Source: Sphingomonadales bacterium 32-65-25
Lineage (GTDB): Bacteria > Pseudomonadota > Alphaproteobacteria > Sphingomonadales > Sphingomonadaceae
Reading direction: 5' to 3'
Assembly: GCA_002280855.1 (NCBI GenBank)
Contig: NCEU01000003.1
Coordinates: forward strand, 124,001-188,000
Length of the DNA stretch: 64,000 nt
Part shown: positions 1 to 8,827 of the stretch, one piece after another
Layout of the letters: every line of letters begins with the position of its first letter
How positions within the stretch are numbered: the first letter of the stretch is position 1
Program-made: the position numbers and the translations under genes
Notes under the pieces: model-generated
The model's input: the letters and a program-made list of their open reading frames with translations, nothing else
Database searches by the model: none
Told to the model about the DNA's origin: nothing

Positions 1-657
1 TTGAAGGCGTTGGGGCTGAACCCGGTTTATGCCGCCAACAATCCCGGCGGGCGCGACGGATCGGTGTCATTCAGCACGCTGTTCAATTGGGATTTCGATC
101 CGACCGACGGCATCACGCCCGGCACAATCGATTTCGTCGGCGTTGCCGCCCATGAGATCGGCCACGCTCTGGGCTTCCGGTCAGGCGTTGATCTGGCTGA
201 CGTCAATGCGCTGCCTGGCGTGGCTCTGCCTGGCGCCCGCGGCTTGAACAACATCGGCTGGGGCACGGTGCACGATCTGCAGCGCTACGGCGAGTTCAAC
301 GGTGATCGCGTGCTGGACTGGTCGATCGGCGGCAATTCATGCTTCTCGGTCAATGCCGGCCAGAGCTGCCTGGCCAATCTGTCCACTGGGCGGCTCAACG
401 GCGATCTCCGCCAGGCCAGCCACTGGAAGGACGATATCCTGACCGGCAACCTGCCGCTGGGCATCATGGACCCGACAGCCACCGGCCCGCTCGGCGACCG
501 TCCGTTCATGATGATCTCAAAGTTCGATCTGATCGCGTTCGATACCATGGGCTATGATCTCGGCGTACCGGAACCGTCCAGCTGGGCGATGCTGATCGCC
601 GGCTTCGGCTTGACGGGGGCTGCGATGCGTCGCCGTCGCCGCACGGTCGCCGCCTGA
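1..657 (+). CDS. Zinc metalloprotease with PEP-CTERM anchor (5' end outside window)
   Basis: This is the C-terminal part of a secreted zinc metalloprotease. The motif HEIGHALGF at residues 51-59 is a metzincin/gluzincin-like zinc site with the two histidines and the catalytic Glu. The C-terminus has the PEP-CTERM sorting signal: VPEPSSWAML, a short hydrophobic stretch, then a cluster of five arginines, which an exosortase would process at the cell surface. The reading frame is open from base 1 and there is no signal peptide, so the gene very probably starts upstream of the window. It resembles the PEP-CTERM metalloprotease family often called NF038122; that family name is from memory. A strong terminator follows. 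A second PEP-CTERM protein lies near 54 kb, so the genome should encode an exosortase. Confidence 0.85.
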   Translation: MKALGLNPVYAANNPGGRDGSVSFSTLFNWDFDPTDGITPGTIDFVGVAAHEIGHALGFRSGVDLADVNALPGVALPGARGLNNIGWGTVHDLQRYGEFNGDRVLDWSIGGNSCFSVNAGQSCLANLSTGRLNGDLRQASHWKDDILTGNLPLGIMDPTATGPLGDRPFMMISKFDLIAFDTMGYDLGVPEPSSWAMLIAGFGLTGAAMRRRRRTVAA

Positions 658-680
658 ACCATCCGAGCACTGACGAAGAG

Positions 681-713
681 GCGCGGCCACGAGAAACGGT
701 GGCCGCGCTTTTT
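681..713 (+). terminator. Rho-independent terminator after the metalloprotease
   Basis: Perfect 10-bp arms (GCGCGGCCAC and GTGGCCGCGC) enclose an 8-base loop and are followed by five T residues. It sits between the convergent metalloprotease and hemN genes and ends transcription from the plus strand. The reverse side lacks a T run. Confidence 0.85.
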
Positions 714-715
714 GT

Positions 716-2023
716 TCACACGGCCTTTGAATGACGCTGCGGGGCCTTCAGATGCGCATCAAAGGCCGATGCAATCAGCCGCGCATAGGGCCAGCCATCG
801 GGCGTGAGCGCCACCTGCCGGCCGTGCAGCCGTACCAGCCCGCGCACGGCGTGCTTTGCCAGATGGGGCAGCGCATCGGCCAGCGATTCCGGCACGTCCA
901 CCATGCCATCACACAGCAGGCGGGCAATCACGTCGCTGCGTTGGGCATCATCGGCATTCACCGCCACGCCGCGCGTGCCGGCCAGGTGCCCGGCGTTCAC
1001 GGCTGTTTCCCACTGGCCCAGATGCTTTTCGTTCTGGACGATGAGGCCGGCAAATTGGCTTATCGCGGTGGCGCCCAGCCCGATCACGGCCCCGCCGGCC
1101 TGCGTGGCATAACCCTGGAAATTGCGGATCATCGCGCCATCCGCTGCGGCCCGCGCCAGGCTGTCATCCGGAAGCGCGAAATGATCAAAGCCGATGGCGG
1201 CATAGCCTGCCGCCGTGAACAGCCGGTGCGCCGCCGTGCTCATGGCAAAGCGCGCCGCGGCGCCCGGCAGATCAAGATCGGAAATCATCCGCTGCCGGGC
1301 AATGGCCGACGGCATGTGGGCATAGCCGAACACCGCCACCCGGTCCGGCTTGAGCAGCAGCGCCTGTTCGATGGTTTCGGTCAGATCGACAACGCTCTGG
1401 CCGGGTAGGCCATACATCAGGTCGAAATTGATCGCCTTGATGCCGGAACCGCGGAACTGGTCCACGGCGGCCATGATGGTGTCGAAGGGTTGGATGCGGT
1501 TGATCAGTTTCTGCACGTGCGGCGCGAACGTCTGCACACCCAGGCTGATGCGGTTGACGCCGGCGGCGGCCAGCACCCTTGCATCGCCCGGTTGAATGGC
1601 GCGCGGATCCAACTCCATGGCGATTTCGGCGTCGTCTGCCACGTCGAACTGGGTGCGCAGGGCTGCGATGATGCGGGCCAACACGGGCGCGGCCAGCGCA
1701 TTGGGGCTGCCACCGCCAAACTGCACGGCCACAACGCGCCCCTTCATCAGGCTGGCCACCGTGGCGATTTCGGCCAGCAGCGCCTTTTCATAGCGCTTCA
1801 GCCGGTCATTGGCCGCCACCCCGGTGTTGCAACCGCAATACCAGCAGATCTGCCGGCAGAACGGCACATGAAGATAGAGCGACACCGGCGCGCCCGCAGG
1901 GATGGCGGCGAGCGCCTGGCCCTGCTCGGCCGCGCCCACGCCGTCGTGGAATTGCGCTGCCGTGGGGTAGCTGGTGTAGCGCGGCACGGGCTGCGCGGCG
2001 AGATCGGGATGGAAGATAGCCAT
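716..2023 (-). CDS. hemN: Oxygen-independent coproporphyrinogen III oxidase
   Basis: Radical SAM enzyme of haem synthesis that decarboxylates coproporphyrinogen III to protoporphyrinogen IX without oxygen, in the cytoplasm. The 435-residue length fits the HemN family. The [4Fe-4S]/SAM motif is CRQICWYCGC at residues 56-65 (Cys56, Cys60, Cys63, with Cys65 as in HemN), preceded by LYLHVPF. The sequence GGGSPNAL follows at the usual SAM-binding place. The N-terminus RYTSYPTA is typical of true HemN rather than HemW. A perfect FNR/FixK-type box lies 35 bases before the start codon, so expression is probably induced when oxygen is low. Confidence 0.95.
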   Translation of the reverse strand: MAIFHPDLAAQPVPRYTSYPTAAQFHDGVGAAEQGQALAAIPAGAPVSLYLHVPFCRQICWYCGCNTGVAANDRLKRYEKALLAEIATVASLMKGRVVAVQFGGGSPNALAAPVLARIIAALRTQFDVADDAEIAMELDPRAIQPGDARVLAAAGVNRISLGVQTFAPHVQKLINRIQPFDTIMAAVDQFRGSGIKAINFDLMYGLPGQSVVDLTETIEQALLLKPDRVAVFGYAHMPSAIARQRMISDLDLPGAAARFAMSTAAHRLFTAAGYAAIGFDHFALPDDSLARAAADGAMIRNFQGYATQAGGAVIGLGATAISQFAGLIVQNEKHLGQWETAVNAGHLAGTRGVAVNADDAQRSDVIARLLCDGMVDVPESLADALPHLAKHAVRGLVRLHGRQVALTPDGWPYARLIASAFDAHLKAPQRHSKAV

Positions 2024-2058
2024 GGCGCGACCTTAAGGGCGCAGCAGCCACGGCGGCG

Positions 2059-2072
2059 TTGATCTGGATCAA
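2059..2072 (-). promoter_or_regulatory. FNR/FixK-type binding box upstream of hemN
   Basis: TTGATCTGGATCAA is a perfect match to the consensus TTGAT-N4-ATCAA. Its centre is about 42 bases before the hemN start codon. FNR-class activators bind near -41.5 of class II promoters, so a short leader would fit activation of hemN under low oxygen. No clear -10 box was assigned. Confidence 0.85.
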
Positions 2073-2165
2073 GTGGGTGGCTGCACGCCGAGGAAAGAAG
2101 GCAGCCTCCGGCGGGCAGGGACTCAGTCCCTGCACCCATTTGTTTGGTTGGCCTGTTGTCACCAC

Positions 2166-2203
2166 GTGCGTGTCATGCTGGCGCAGGCCAGCATGACACG
2201 CAC
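2166..2203. repeat. Perfect 17-bp-arm hairpin inside the REPIN-like island
   Basis: The left arm GTGCGTGTCATGCTGGC and its exact reverse complement enclose the 4-base loop GCAG. It has no T tract, so it is better read as a dispersed palindrome than as a terminator. Confidence 0.7.
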
Positions 2204-2230
2204 TCTAGATTCAGTTGCGCCAACTTTGAA

Positions 2231-2313
2231 TCGTCGCCCCGGGCTTGACCCGGGGCCCCGCTTTCTTGGTGAAGGGGAAAAAGCGGGGCCCCGGATCAAG
2301 TCCGGGGCGACGA
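2231..2313. repeat. 33-bp inverted repeat of the CCCCGG-CTTGA-CCGGGG type
   Basis: Arms 2231-2263 and 2281-2313 match as reverse complements with two differences and enclose 17 bases. Each arm holds a smaller palindrome (CCCCGGGCTTGACCCGGGG in the left arm). From memory, this GC-rich core recurs between genes in sphingomonad and other alphaproteobacterial genomes. Confidence 0.65.
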
Positions 2314-2426
2314 CCGCTTCAATCTGAATGCAACCAACTCCAGGGTGAAGAACCGCTTCAAAACAAACGGGTGCAGGGACTGAGTCCCTGCCCGCCGGAG
2401 GCCCCCTTCCCTGTTTCTTCCAAGGA

Positions 2427-3758
2427 TCAGTGCAGCTTCAATTTCGGCCGCACCACCTGGTTCACATGGCCCATCAGGATCAGGAACAGGCCCTTCAACC
2501 AGCCGTGGATGGCAATCAGGTGCATGCGATAGAGCGAGGTGTAGACAAAGCGCGCCAGCCGGCCTTCGATCGCCATCTTACCGCCCACCAGATTGCCCAT
2601 CAGGCTGCCCACGGTGGAATAGCGTGCCAGGTTCACCAGCGAGCCGTTATCGGCATAGACAAACGGGCGCGGCGGTTTGCCGGCGATCAGCGCCTTGATG
2701 TTGCGGAAGGTGGCATCGGCCATCTGGTGCGCGGCCTGCGCGCGGGGCGGCACCGGGCGGTCCTGCCCAGGCGGTGTGTAGCTGGCGCAATCGCCGATGG
2801 CGAAGATGCTGTCGTCGCGCGTGGTCTGCAGCGTGTCTTTCACCAGCAGCTGGTTGTTGCGGGTGGTTTCCAGCCCGCCAATACCATTCAGGAATTCGGC
2901 GCCCTTCACCCCGGCCGCCCACACCTTCAGATCGGCGGAAATGGCGGGGCCATCCTTGACCAGGATGGCATCTGCGGTTGCAGCCACCACCTGCGTTCCG
3001 GCCAGCACCTTGACGCCCAGATTTTCCAGTTCCGAATGGGCTGCGGCCGCCAATTTTTCAGGCAATTGCGGCAGGATGCGCGGACCGGCTTCGAGCAGCG
3101 ACACCTGCAGGCGCTTTCCATCGAACACTTCAAGGCCATAAAAGCCCAGCGCATCGGCGGCGGAATAAAGCTCGGCGGCCAGTTCCACGCCGGTGGCGCC
3201 GCCGCCAACGATCACCACTTTCACCGTGGCATCGCTCGCCGGATCGGCGACCATCTGGCGCGACACGCGCAGGCACTGGTTGAGCAATTTGCGGCGGAAG
3301 CGATCAGCATCGATGCGGCTTTCCAGCGCCAGGCAATGATCCTTCACACCGGTGATGCCGAAATCATTGGAAACGCTGCCCACCGCCAGCACCAGATAAT
3401 CATAGCGGATGCGGTGGCGGCCGATCACTTCGCTGCCGTCTTCGTCGCGGATCGGCGCAATGATCACCTGCTGCGCCTCGCGGTCGATGGCTTCCAGCGC
3501 GCCATCGAAATAGCGATAGCCCCAGCGATAGGCGTGGCCGCGATAGCCGACCTCATCCAGATTGGCATCGAGGCTGCCGGCCGCCACTTCGTGCAGCAGC
3601 GGCTTCCAGATGTGGGTGGGGTTGCGATCGACGAGGATGATGTCGAAATCCTGGCGCGGAAAATGCGCGCCGAGCTTCGTCACCAGCTCAAGCCCGCCGG
3701 CACCGCCGCCCACGACGACAATCTGCGTTTTCTTTCCGTCTGCGCGCGTGCGTGGCAT
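2427..3758 (-). CDS. ndh: Type II NADH dehydrogenase (NDH-2)
   Basis: Single-subunit flavoprotein that oxidises NADH and reduces quinone at the inner face of the cytoplasmic membrane without pumping protons. The first dinucleotide fold is GGGAGGLELV at residues 17-26 (FAD) and the second is IVGGGATGVELAAEL near residue 183 (NADH). The segment IFAIGDCASY is the usual FAD-binding motif 3. The 443 residues fit the NDH-2 family, including the C-terminal membrane-contacting region near RFVYTSLYRMH. Transcribed toward the palindrome island, and divergent from the TauE/SafE gene across about 210 bp with an 18-bp palindrome. Confidence 0.9.
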   Translation of the reverse strand: MPRTRADGKKTQIVVVGGGAGGLELVTKLGAHFPRQDFDIILVDRNPTHIWKPLLHEVAAGSLDANLDEVGYRGHAYRWGYRYFDGALEAIDREAQQVIIAPIRDEDGSEVIGRHRIRYDYLVLAVGSVSNDFGITGVKDHCLALESRIDADRFRRKLLNQCLRVSRQMVADPASDATVKVVIVGGGATGVELAAELYSAADALGFYGLEVFDGKRLQVSLLEAGPRILPQLPEKLAAAAHSELENLGVKVLAGTQVVAATADAILVKDGPAISADLKVWAAGVKGAEFLNGIGGLETTRNNQLLVKDTLQTTRDDSIFAIGDCASYTPPGQDRPVPPRAQAAHQMADATFRNIKALIAGKPPRPFVYADNGSLVNLARYSTVGSLMGNLVGGKMAIEGRLARFVYTSLYRMHLIAIHGWLKGLFLILMGHVNQVVRPKLKLH

Positions 3759-3863
3759 GGCGGCCCTTCAAGCTGTTGCACCGCGTCATAGCCGGGGTGC
3801 GCCGATTGCGGAAGGTGTGGATGGCGCAGATGTGCATTGGCAGCGCCGCGCGCCGCAAAGTGC

Positions 3864-3881
3864 ATCACGCCATGGCGTGAT
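3864..3881. promoter_or_regulatory. 18-bp perfect palindrome in the ndh / exporter divergent region
   Basis: The half-site ATCACGCCA is followed directly by its reverse complement. It lies between the divergent starts of ndh (3758) and the TSUP gene (3971), and the shorter GTGATCAC palindrome overlaps its right end. Position and symmetry suggest an operator for a dimeric regulator. The regulator is not identifiable from sequence. Confidence 0.45.
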
Positions 3882-3970
3882 CACAAATTCGCGCCGTCCC
3901 TATTGACGCCAGTGGCAGTTGCCGCCTTGTTGGCGTTGCGCTGCACCACAGGGCGGCTGGGGACGAAACG

Positions 3971-4864
3971 ATGCTCAACATCCTTCTGGCGCTGCTGGCG
4001 CTCGCCGCAGCGTTCAACGGCGTGGTTTTGCTGCGCGCGGCCATCGCGCAGCGGCTGTGGCCGCGCGCCGAAGCGTTGCTGCTGGGCGCGGTGGTCAATT
4101 TCCTCGACACGCTGGGCATCGGATCGATGGCGCCCGCCATGGCCTGGTTCAAGTTCCGCAAGCTGGTGCCCGATCACCTCATCCCGCAGACGATGATCAC
4201 CGGGTTGACCCTGCCCACGATGGTGGAGGGACTGATCTTCCTCAGCCTGCTGGGCGTGGGGGTGGATCCCGTGCTGCTGGTGGGCAGCATCCTCACGTTT
4301 CTGGCCGGTGGCTGGGCCGGCCTGCCGCTGATCGCGCGCGCCCGGGCCTGGGTGGTGCAAGGGGTGGTGGGCCTGGCGCTGCTGATCGCGGCGGTGTTTT
4401 TTCTGCTGTCCAATCTCGATCTGATGCCGGTGGGCGGCACGGCGACCAGCCTGCCGCCTGGCCTGACCATCGTGGCCATTGCCGCCAGTTTCGGATTTGG
4501 TGTGCTGATCAATTTCGGCATCGGCAATTACGCGCCAACGCTGGCCATGCTCAGCCTGATGGGGCTTGATCCGCGCCTGTGCTTTCCGATCATGGCCGCC
4601 AGCGCCTCCTTTGCGGCGGCGGGCATTGCGACGCATCACATCAATGCCGGCAAGATCGATCTGCGGATTCCCCTGGCCATGGTGCTGGCCGGCATCCCGG
4701 CCGTGCTGGTCGCGGCGTTCATCGTGAAGGAACTGCCACTGGCGCCGCTGAAATGGCTGGTTTCGGTGGTGATCAGCTATACCGGCATTGTCATGCTGCG
4801 ATCCGCTGCCATTGGCCGCCGGGCCGAAGCGGAAAATGCAGCGGCGCCCCCTGCTGCGACATGA
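3971..4864 (+). CDS. TauE/SafE (TSUP) family membrane exporter
   Basis: Integral membrane protein of 297 residues with about eight hydrophobic segments in two halves, as expected of the TSUP family, which exports sulfite, sulfoacetate or related anions. Recognisable family pieces are the early segment [16 protein letters not shown], with GIGS after the first helices, and the second-half counterpart [17 protein letters not shown]. The substrate cannot be told from sequence. purL starts 31 bases downstream and may share the transcript, though the functions are unrelated. Confidence 0.8.
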   Translation: MLNILLALLALAAAFNGVVLLRAAIAQRLWPRAEALLLGAVVNFLDTLGIGSMAPAMAWFKFRKLVPDHLIPQTMITGLTLPTMVEGLIFLSLLGVGVDPVLLVGSILTFLAGGWAGLPLIARARAWVVQGVVGLALLIAAVFFLLSNLDLMPVGGTATSLPPGLTIVAIAASFGFGVLINFGIGNYAPTLAMLSLMGLDPRLCFPIMAASASFAAAGIATHHINAGKIDLRIPLAMVLAGIPAVLVAAFIVKELPLAPLKWLVSVVISYTGIVMLRSAAIGRRAEAENAAAPPAAT

Positions 4865-4895
4865 CAAAGCTGCCGCCGCAGGCTATGCGCGCGCC

Positions 4896-7049
4896 ATGAG
4901 CCAGATCACCGCCCAAGTTGTCGCCACCCACGGCTTCACGCCCGAAGAATATGAGCGCGTGCTCGCCGCCATGGGGCGTGAGCCGAACCTGCTCGAACTC
5001 GGCATCTTCTCGGTGATGTGGTCGGAACATTGCAGCTACAAATCCAGCCGCATGCACCTGGCCAAGCTGCCCACGAAAGCGCCGTGGGTGATCTGCGGCC
5101 CGGGCGAGAATGCCGGCGTGATCGACATCGGCGACGGTGATGCCGCCATCTTCAAGATGGAGAGCCACAACCACCCGAGCTATATCGAGCCCTATCAGGG
5201 CGCGGCCACCGGCGTGGGCGGCATCCTGCGCGACGTGTTCACCATGGGCGCGCGGCCGGTGGCCAACATGAACGCGCTGCGGTTCGGCGATATCAACGCG
5301 CCCAAGATGCGCCATCTGGTAAAGGGCGTCGTTGCCGGCATCGGCGGTTACGGCAATTGCGTCGGCGTGCCGACCGTGGGTGGGGAAACGATTTTCCACC
5401 CCAGTTACAACGGCAACATCATCGTGAATGCGATGACGGTGGGTATCGCCAAGGCGGACAAGATTTTCTATTCGGCCGCCGCCGGCGTCGGCAACCCGGT
5501 GGTCTATGTCGGTTCCAAGACCGGGCGCGACGGCATCCACGGTGCCACCATGGCCAGCGCCGAATTCGACGAGAACAGCGAGGAAAAGCGCCCGACCGTG
5601 CAGGTGGGCGACCCGTTCACCGAGAAATTGCTGATCGAAGCATGCCTGGAACTGATGGCATCCGACGCGATCGTGGCCATTCAGGACATGGGCGCGGCAG
5701 GCCTGACCAGTTCGTCGGTGGAAATGGCGTCGAAGGGCGGCGTGGGCATCCGGCTCGATCTGGACAAGGTGCCGTGCCGCGAAACGGCCATGACACCGTA
5801 CGAGATGATGCTGTCGGAATCCCAGGAACGGATGCTGATGGTGCTGAAGCCGGGCCGCGAGGATTTCGCACAGGCGATCTTCAGGAAGTGGGAACTGGAT
5901 TTCGCGGTGATCGGCGAAGTCGTCGACGGCGGCGATCTGACCATGACCTTCCACGGCGACGTGGTGGGCCGCATCCCGCTCGATCCGCTGGCTGATGCCG
6001 CGCCGAAATATGATCGTCCGCATGTGCCGACGCCGAAGCGCGCAGCCCTGGCCGATGTGCCGGCCAGCGCCAATATCGTGGCCGATCTGAAGACATTGCT
6101 GGGCAGCGCCGATTTGTGCTCACGCCGCTGGATCTGGGAGCAATATGATTGCCAGGTCGGCGCCGACACGCTGCAGCGCCCCGGTGGTGATGCCGCCGTC
6201 GTGCGCGTGCATGGCACGAAGAAGGCGCTTGCCATCGCCACCGATTGCACCCCGCGCTACTGCTTTGCCGATCCGTTCGAGGGCGGCAAACAGGCTGTGG
6301 CGGAGACCTGGCGCAACATCATCGCCGTGGGCGGCAAGCCGCTGGCCATCACCAACTGCCTGAACTTCGCCTCTCCGCAGAACCCGGTGATCATGGGCCA
6401 GTTGGTGGGCTGTATCGAGGGCATGGCCGAAGCCTGCCGCGCGCTGGACTATCCGGTCGTCTCGGGCAACGTCTCCCTCTACAACGAGAGCAAGGCGACC
6501 GGCGGCGGCAACGCCATTCTGCCGACGCCAGCGATTGGCGGGGTTGGCCTGCTCGCCGATTACGACAAGCAGATGGACCTGGCGTTCAAGGCCGCAGGCG
6601 ACGTCGTCTGGCTGATCGGTAGCGCCGGTTACCACTTGGGCCAGTCGCTGTGGTTGCGCGAATGCCATGGCCGCGAAGACGGCCCGCCGCCCGTGGTGAA
6701 CCTGGCCGCCGAGCGCGCCGCTGGTGAACAGGTCGCAGCGCTGATCGCGGCGGGGACGGTGAATGCCGTGCACGATCTTTCGGATGGCGGCCTGGCCGTG
6801 GCCGTGGCCGAAATGGCGATGGCCAGCGGGCTGGGCGCAATTGTTGAGGGGGCTCTGGATGCCGCGTCGGCGTTTGGCGAGGACCAGGGCCGTTACCTCG
6901 TCACCGCACCGGCCGGCGTTGTCATCGACGGCGCCACGCGCATCGGCACGGTGGGCGGTGATGCGCTGGTGCTGAACGGCGAAGCGGTGACGCTGGCCGA
7001 ACTGAAGCGCACCCATGAAGCGACGCTGCCGGCGATGATCAAAGGCTGA
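4896..7049 (+). CDS. purL: Phosphoribosylformylglycinamidine synthase subunit II
   Basis: Fourth step of purine synthesis: ATP-dependent conversion of FGAR to FGAM, using ammonia delivered by PurQ with PurS. I chose the ATG at 4896 because [19 protein letters not shown] is the usual start of alphaproteobacterial PurL. An in-frame extension back to 4788 overlaps the exporter gene and is not conserved-looking. The resulting 717 residues fit small PurL. Landmarks are the early [13 protein letters not shown], the substrate loop MESHNHPS, and [13 protein letters not shown] loops. The C-terminal half carries [16 protein letters not shown]. purQ and purS are not in the window. Confidence 0.95.
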   Translation: MSQITAQVVATHGFTPEEYERVLAAMGREPNLLELGIFSVMWSEHCSYKSSRMHLAKLPTKAPWVICGPGENAGVIDIGDGDAAIFKMESHNHPSYIEPYQGAATGVGGILRDVFTMGARPVANMNALRFGDINAPKMRHLVKGVVAGIGGYGNCVGVPTVGGETIFHPSYNGNIIVNAMTVGIAKADKIFYSAAAGVGNPVVYVGSKTGRDGIHGATMASAEFDENSEEKRPTVQVGDPFTEKLLIEACLELMASDAIVAIQDMGAAGLTSSSVEMASKGGVGIRLDLDKVPCRETAMTPYEMMLSESQERMLMVLKPGREDFAQAIFRKWELDFAVIGEVVDGGDLTMTFHGDVVGRIPLDPLADAAPKYDRPHVPTPKRAALADVPASANIVADLKTLLGSADLCSRRWIWEQYDCQVGADTLQRPGGDAAVVRVHGTKKALAIATDCTPRYCFADPFEGGKQAVAETWRNIIAVGGKPLAITNCLNFASPQNPVIMGQLVGCIEGMAEACRALDYPVVSGNVSLYNESKATGGGNAILPTPAIGGVGLLADYDKQMDLAFKAAGDVVWLIGSAGYHLGQSLWLRECHGREDGPPPVVNLAAERAAGEQVAALIAAGTVNAVHDLSDGGLAVAVAEMAMASGLGAIVEGALDAASAFGEDQGRYLVTAPAGVVIDGATRIGTVGGDALVLNGEAVTLAELKRTHEATLPAMIKG

Positions 7050-7121
7050 TTTTGAGGCTGATTGCCGCCAAAGCGTAACCGAGTCATGTTCTCCTTGGGT
7101 CGCCAAGATGGGAGAATCGTG

Positions 7122-7514
7122 ATGGGAATGCTGGATGATCTGCTGGCCCAGGCGGGCGGCAATATCGATATCGCCGGGCTGGCCGGCAAGGCCGGGCTCG
7201 ATCCGGCCATTGTGGAAGGCGCGCTGGGGCAGTTGCTGCCACAGATCGCCGATCCGGGCGTGAACAATGCCGCCGCTGTCGCCGACGTGGCGGGCAAGAC
7301 CGGGATGAACGCAGGGGCGCTGGGCGCGCTGCTTCCGCAATTGTTGCAGGCAGTGCAGGGTGCCGGCGGCAAGGGCGGCGTGCTGGAGGAGGTGATGGCC
7401 GGCCTGGGCGGCCAGAGTGGCGGCGGCATGTTGGGCCAGGTGGCGGGCATGCTGGACCGGGACGGCGACGGCAACCCGATCAACGACATCATGGGCATGT
7501 TCGGCAAGAAGTGA
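7122..7514 (+). CDS. DUF937-family protein
   Basis: Protein of 130 residues rich in Gly, Ala and Leu, starting MGMLDDLLAQAGG and ending with the DUF937/YidB-like tail DRDGDGNPINDIMGMFGKK. The body consists of short amphipathic helices (GLDPAIVEGALGQLLPQI). Function is unknown for the family. There is no signal peptide. Start chosen at ATG 7122, preceded by GGGAGAATCGTG; an upstream in-frame start at 7062 gives an unlikely N-terminus. Confidence 0.7.
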   Translation: MGMLDDLLAQAGGNIDIAGLAGKAGLDPAIVEGALGQLLPQIADPGVNNAAAVADVAGKTGMNAGALGALLPQLLQAVQGAGGKGGVLEEVMAGLGGQSGGGMLGQVAGMLDRDGDGNPINDIMGMFGKK

Positions 7515-7529
7515 GCCGCTCTTGTAATT

Positions 7530-7578
7530 CCGGCGGCCGGAGCCAGATTCACTGATGATCGCGGCTCCCGGCCGCCGG
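7530..7578. repeat. Large intergenic hairpin between DUF937 and DUF4112 genes
   Basis: The left arm CCGGCGGCCGGAGCC (7530-7544) pairs with 7563-7578, with one bulged C, around an 18-base loop. There is no T run, so it is not a classical terminator. It may be a transcript-stabilising or attenuating structure or a REP-type element. Confidence 0.5.
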
Positions 7579-7591
7579 AGTATCAGCTGAA

Positions 7592-7972
7592 TTGACCAGT
7601 CGCGTCTCTGCCCCTTCGTCTCTTGCTGGTTTGAGCCCGCATAACCGTGCCCGCGCGCGTATCGTGGCGCTGGAGCATCTGCTGGAAGGGTTGATCAAGC
7701 TGCCGCTGATCGGACGGCGCGTCGGGCTGGACGCCATCATCGGCCTCGCACCCGGCGTGGGCGATGCCGCCACGGCCGCGCTTGGCCTCTACCTGATCTG
7801 GGAAGCCCGCAATCTCGGCGCGTCGCGCGGCACATTACTGCGCATGCTGGCGAATGTCGGTGTGGATACGGCGATCGGCAGCGTGCCGATTGCCGGCGAC
7901 CTGTTCGACCTGTTTTTCCGGTCGAACAGCCGCAACCTGAAACTGGTCAAGCGGCTGCTGGACCAGCGCTGA
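7592..7972 (+). CDS. DUF4112-domain membrane protein
   Basis: Small protein of 126 residues. The body matches the DUF4112 pattern: LPLIGRRVGLDAIIGLAPGVGD, two hydrophobic stretches around GLYLIWEA, then TAIGSVPIAGDLFDLFFRSN and a basic end. I wrote those segments as they lie in the protein; function is unknown for the family. The start used is TTG at 7592, with weak ribosome-binding support, so the true start could differ by a few codons. Its TGA stop abuts the convergent nadC stop, together forming TGATCA. Confidence 0.7.
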   Translation: MTSRVSAPSSLAGLSPHNRARARIVALEHLLEGLIKLPLIGRRVGLDAIIGLAPGVGDAATAALGLYLIWEARNLGASRGTLLRMLANVGVDTAIGSVPIAGDLFDLFFRSNSRNLKLVKRLLDQR

Positions 7973-8827
7973 TCAGGCGAAATCCAGACCGATATCGGCG
8001 GCCGGCGCGCTCTGGGTGATGCGGCCAACGCTGATATAGGTGACGCCGGTTTCGGCGATGGCGCGGATGGTCTGCAGATTGACGCCACCGCTGGCTTCCG
8101 TCGGCACCCGGCCGACGATCAGCGCCACGGCCTCACGGAGCATATCCGGCCCCATATTGTCGAGAAGCAGCCGATCGGCTCCGGCTGCGAGCGCCGGCGG
8201 AATCTGGTCCAGCGTGTCCACTTCCACCACTACGCCCGTCAGCCCGGCAGCCTTGGCAGCCCGCACGGCGGGTTCAACACCGCCAGCCACCGCGATATGA
8301 TTATCCTTGATCATCACCCCATCATCCAGCCGCATGCGGTGGTTGGTGGCGCCGCCCATCTGGGTCGCGTATTTTTCCAGCGCACGCAGGCCAGGCAAGG
8401 TCTTGCGCGTGTCGAGCAGCACGGCGCCAGTGCCGGCGATGGCATCGACATACTGCCGCGTCATGGTGGCGATGCCGGTGAGGTGCTGCACGGTGTTGAG
8501 CGCCGAGCGTTCGGCCGTGAGCAGGGCACGCGCATTGCCCTCGATATGCATCAGGTCAGTTCCTGCCGGCACGGCATCGCCATCGCTGGCCAGCATGGTG
8601 ATGGTGCAGGCGGGATCGAGCGCGCGGAAAAAGGCAGCGGCCAGCGGCAGGCCAGCGACCACGACGGGATCGCGGCTGTCCATCACCGCCGTCAGTCGCG
8701 CCTCGGCCGGGATGACAGCGGCGGACGTGATGTCTCCTCCCTGCCCCATATCCTCCGCCAGCGTCGCGCCGACGAAGGCCGCCGTATCGAACCCGTCAAT
8801 CACCACGCACCGGCACGGCGGAGACAT
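7973..8827 (-). CDS. nadC: Nicotinate-nucleotide pyrophosphorylase (carboxylating)
   Basis: Quinolinate phosphoribosyltransferase, which joins quinolinate and PRPP to give nicotinate mononucleotide and CO2 in de novo NAD synthesis. The 284-residue length is typical. Family motifs are [28 protein letters not shown] with the PRPP/quinolinate-contacting Arg and Lys, and [16 protein letters not shown]. The C-terminal SGGVNL-type loop is present as [11 protein letters not shown]. Its start overlaps the end of nadA by 32 bases, so the two are co-transcribed and probably translationally coupled. Confidence 0.95.
   Translation of the reverse strand: MSPPCRCVVIDGFDTAAFVGATLAEDMGQGGDITSAAVIPAEARLTAVMDSRDPVVVAGLPLAAAFFRALDPACTITMLASDGDAVPAGTDLMHIEGNARALLTAERSALNTVQHLTGIATMTRQYVDAIAGTGAVLLDTRKTLPGLRALEKYATQMGGATNHRMRLDDGVMIKDNHIAVAGGVEPAVRAAKAAGLTGVVVEVDTLDQIPPALAAGADRLLLDNMGPDMLREAVALIVGRVPTEASGGVNLQTIRAIAETGVTYISVGRITQSAPAADIGLDFA

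Larger units (their letters stand above)
2104..2402. repeat. REPIN-like island: 42-bp inverted repeats at both ends of 299 bp
   Basis: The stretch 2073-2426 between the end of ndh and the start of hemN has no gene. Its outer arms (2104-2145 and 2361-2402) are inverted copies with one mismatch in 42 bp. Each arm contains its own 19-bp palindrome, with half-site GCAGGGACT (2115-2133 and 2373-2391). Two further hairpins lie inside. Two REP palindromes in inverted orientation around a spacer is the layout of a REPIN, a non-autonomous element moved by a RAYT transposase elsewhere. No target duplication is obvious. Confidence 0.7.

Noticed and set aside
2430..3791. Long open frame (453 codons) antisense to ndh
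   Set aside because: It is a shadow of a GC-rich gene read on the other strand; its product is low-complexity His/Ala/Arg-rich with no domain, while the opposite frame is a clear NDH-2.
4788..4895. Extended N-terminus for purL
   Set aside because: It overlaps the exporter gene by 77 bases and adds a basic Cys/Pro/Arg-rich stretch absent from PurL; the usual start is at 4896.
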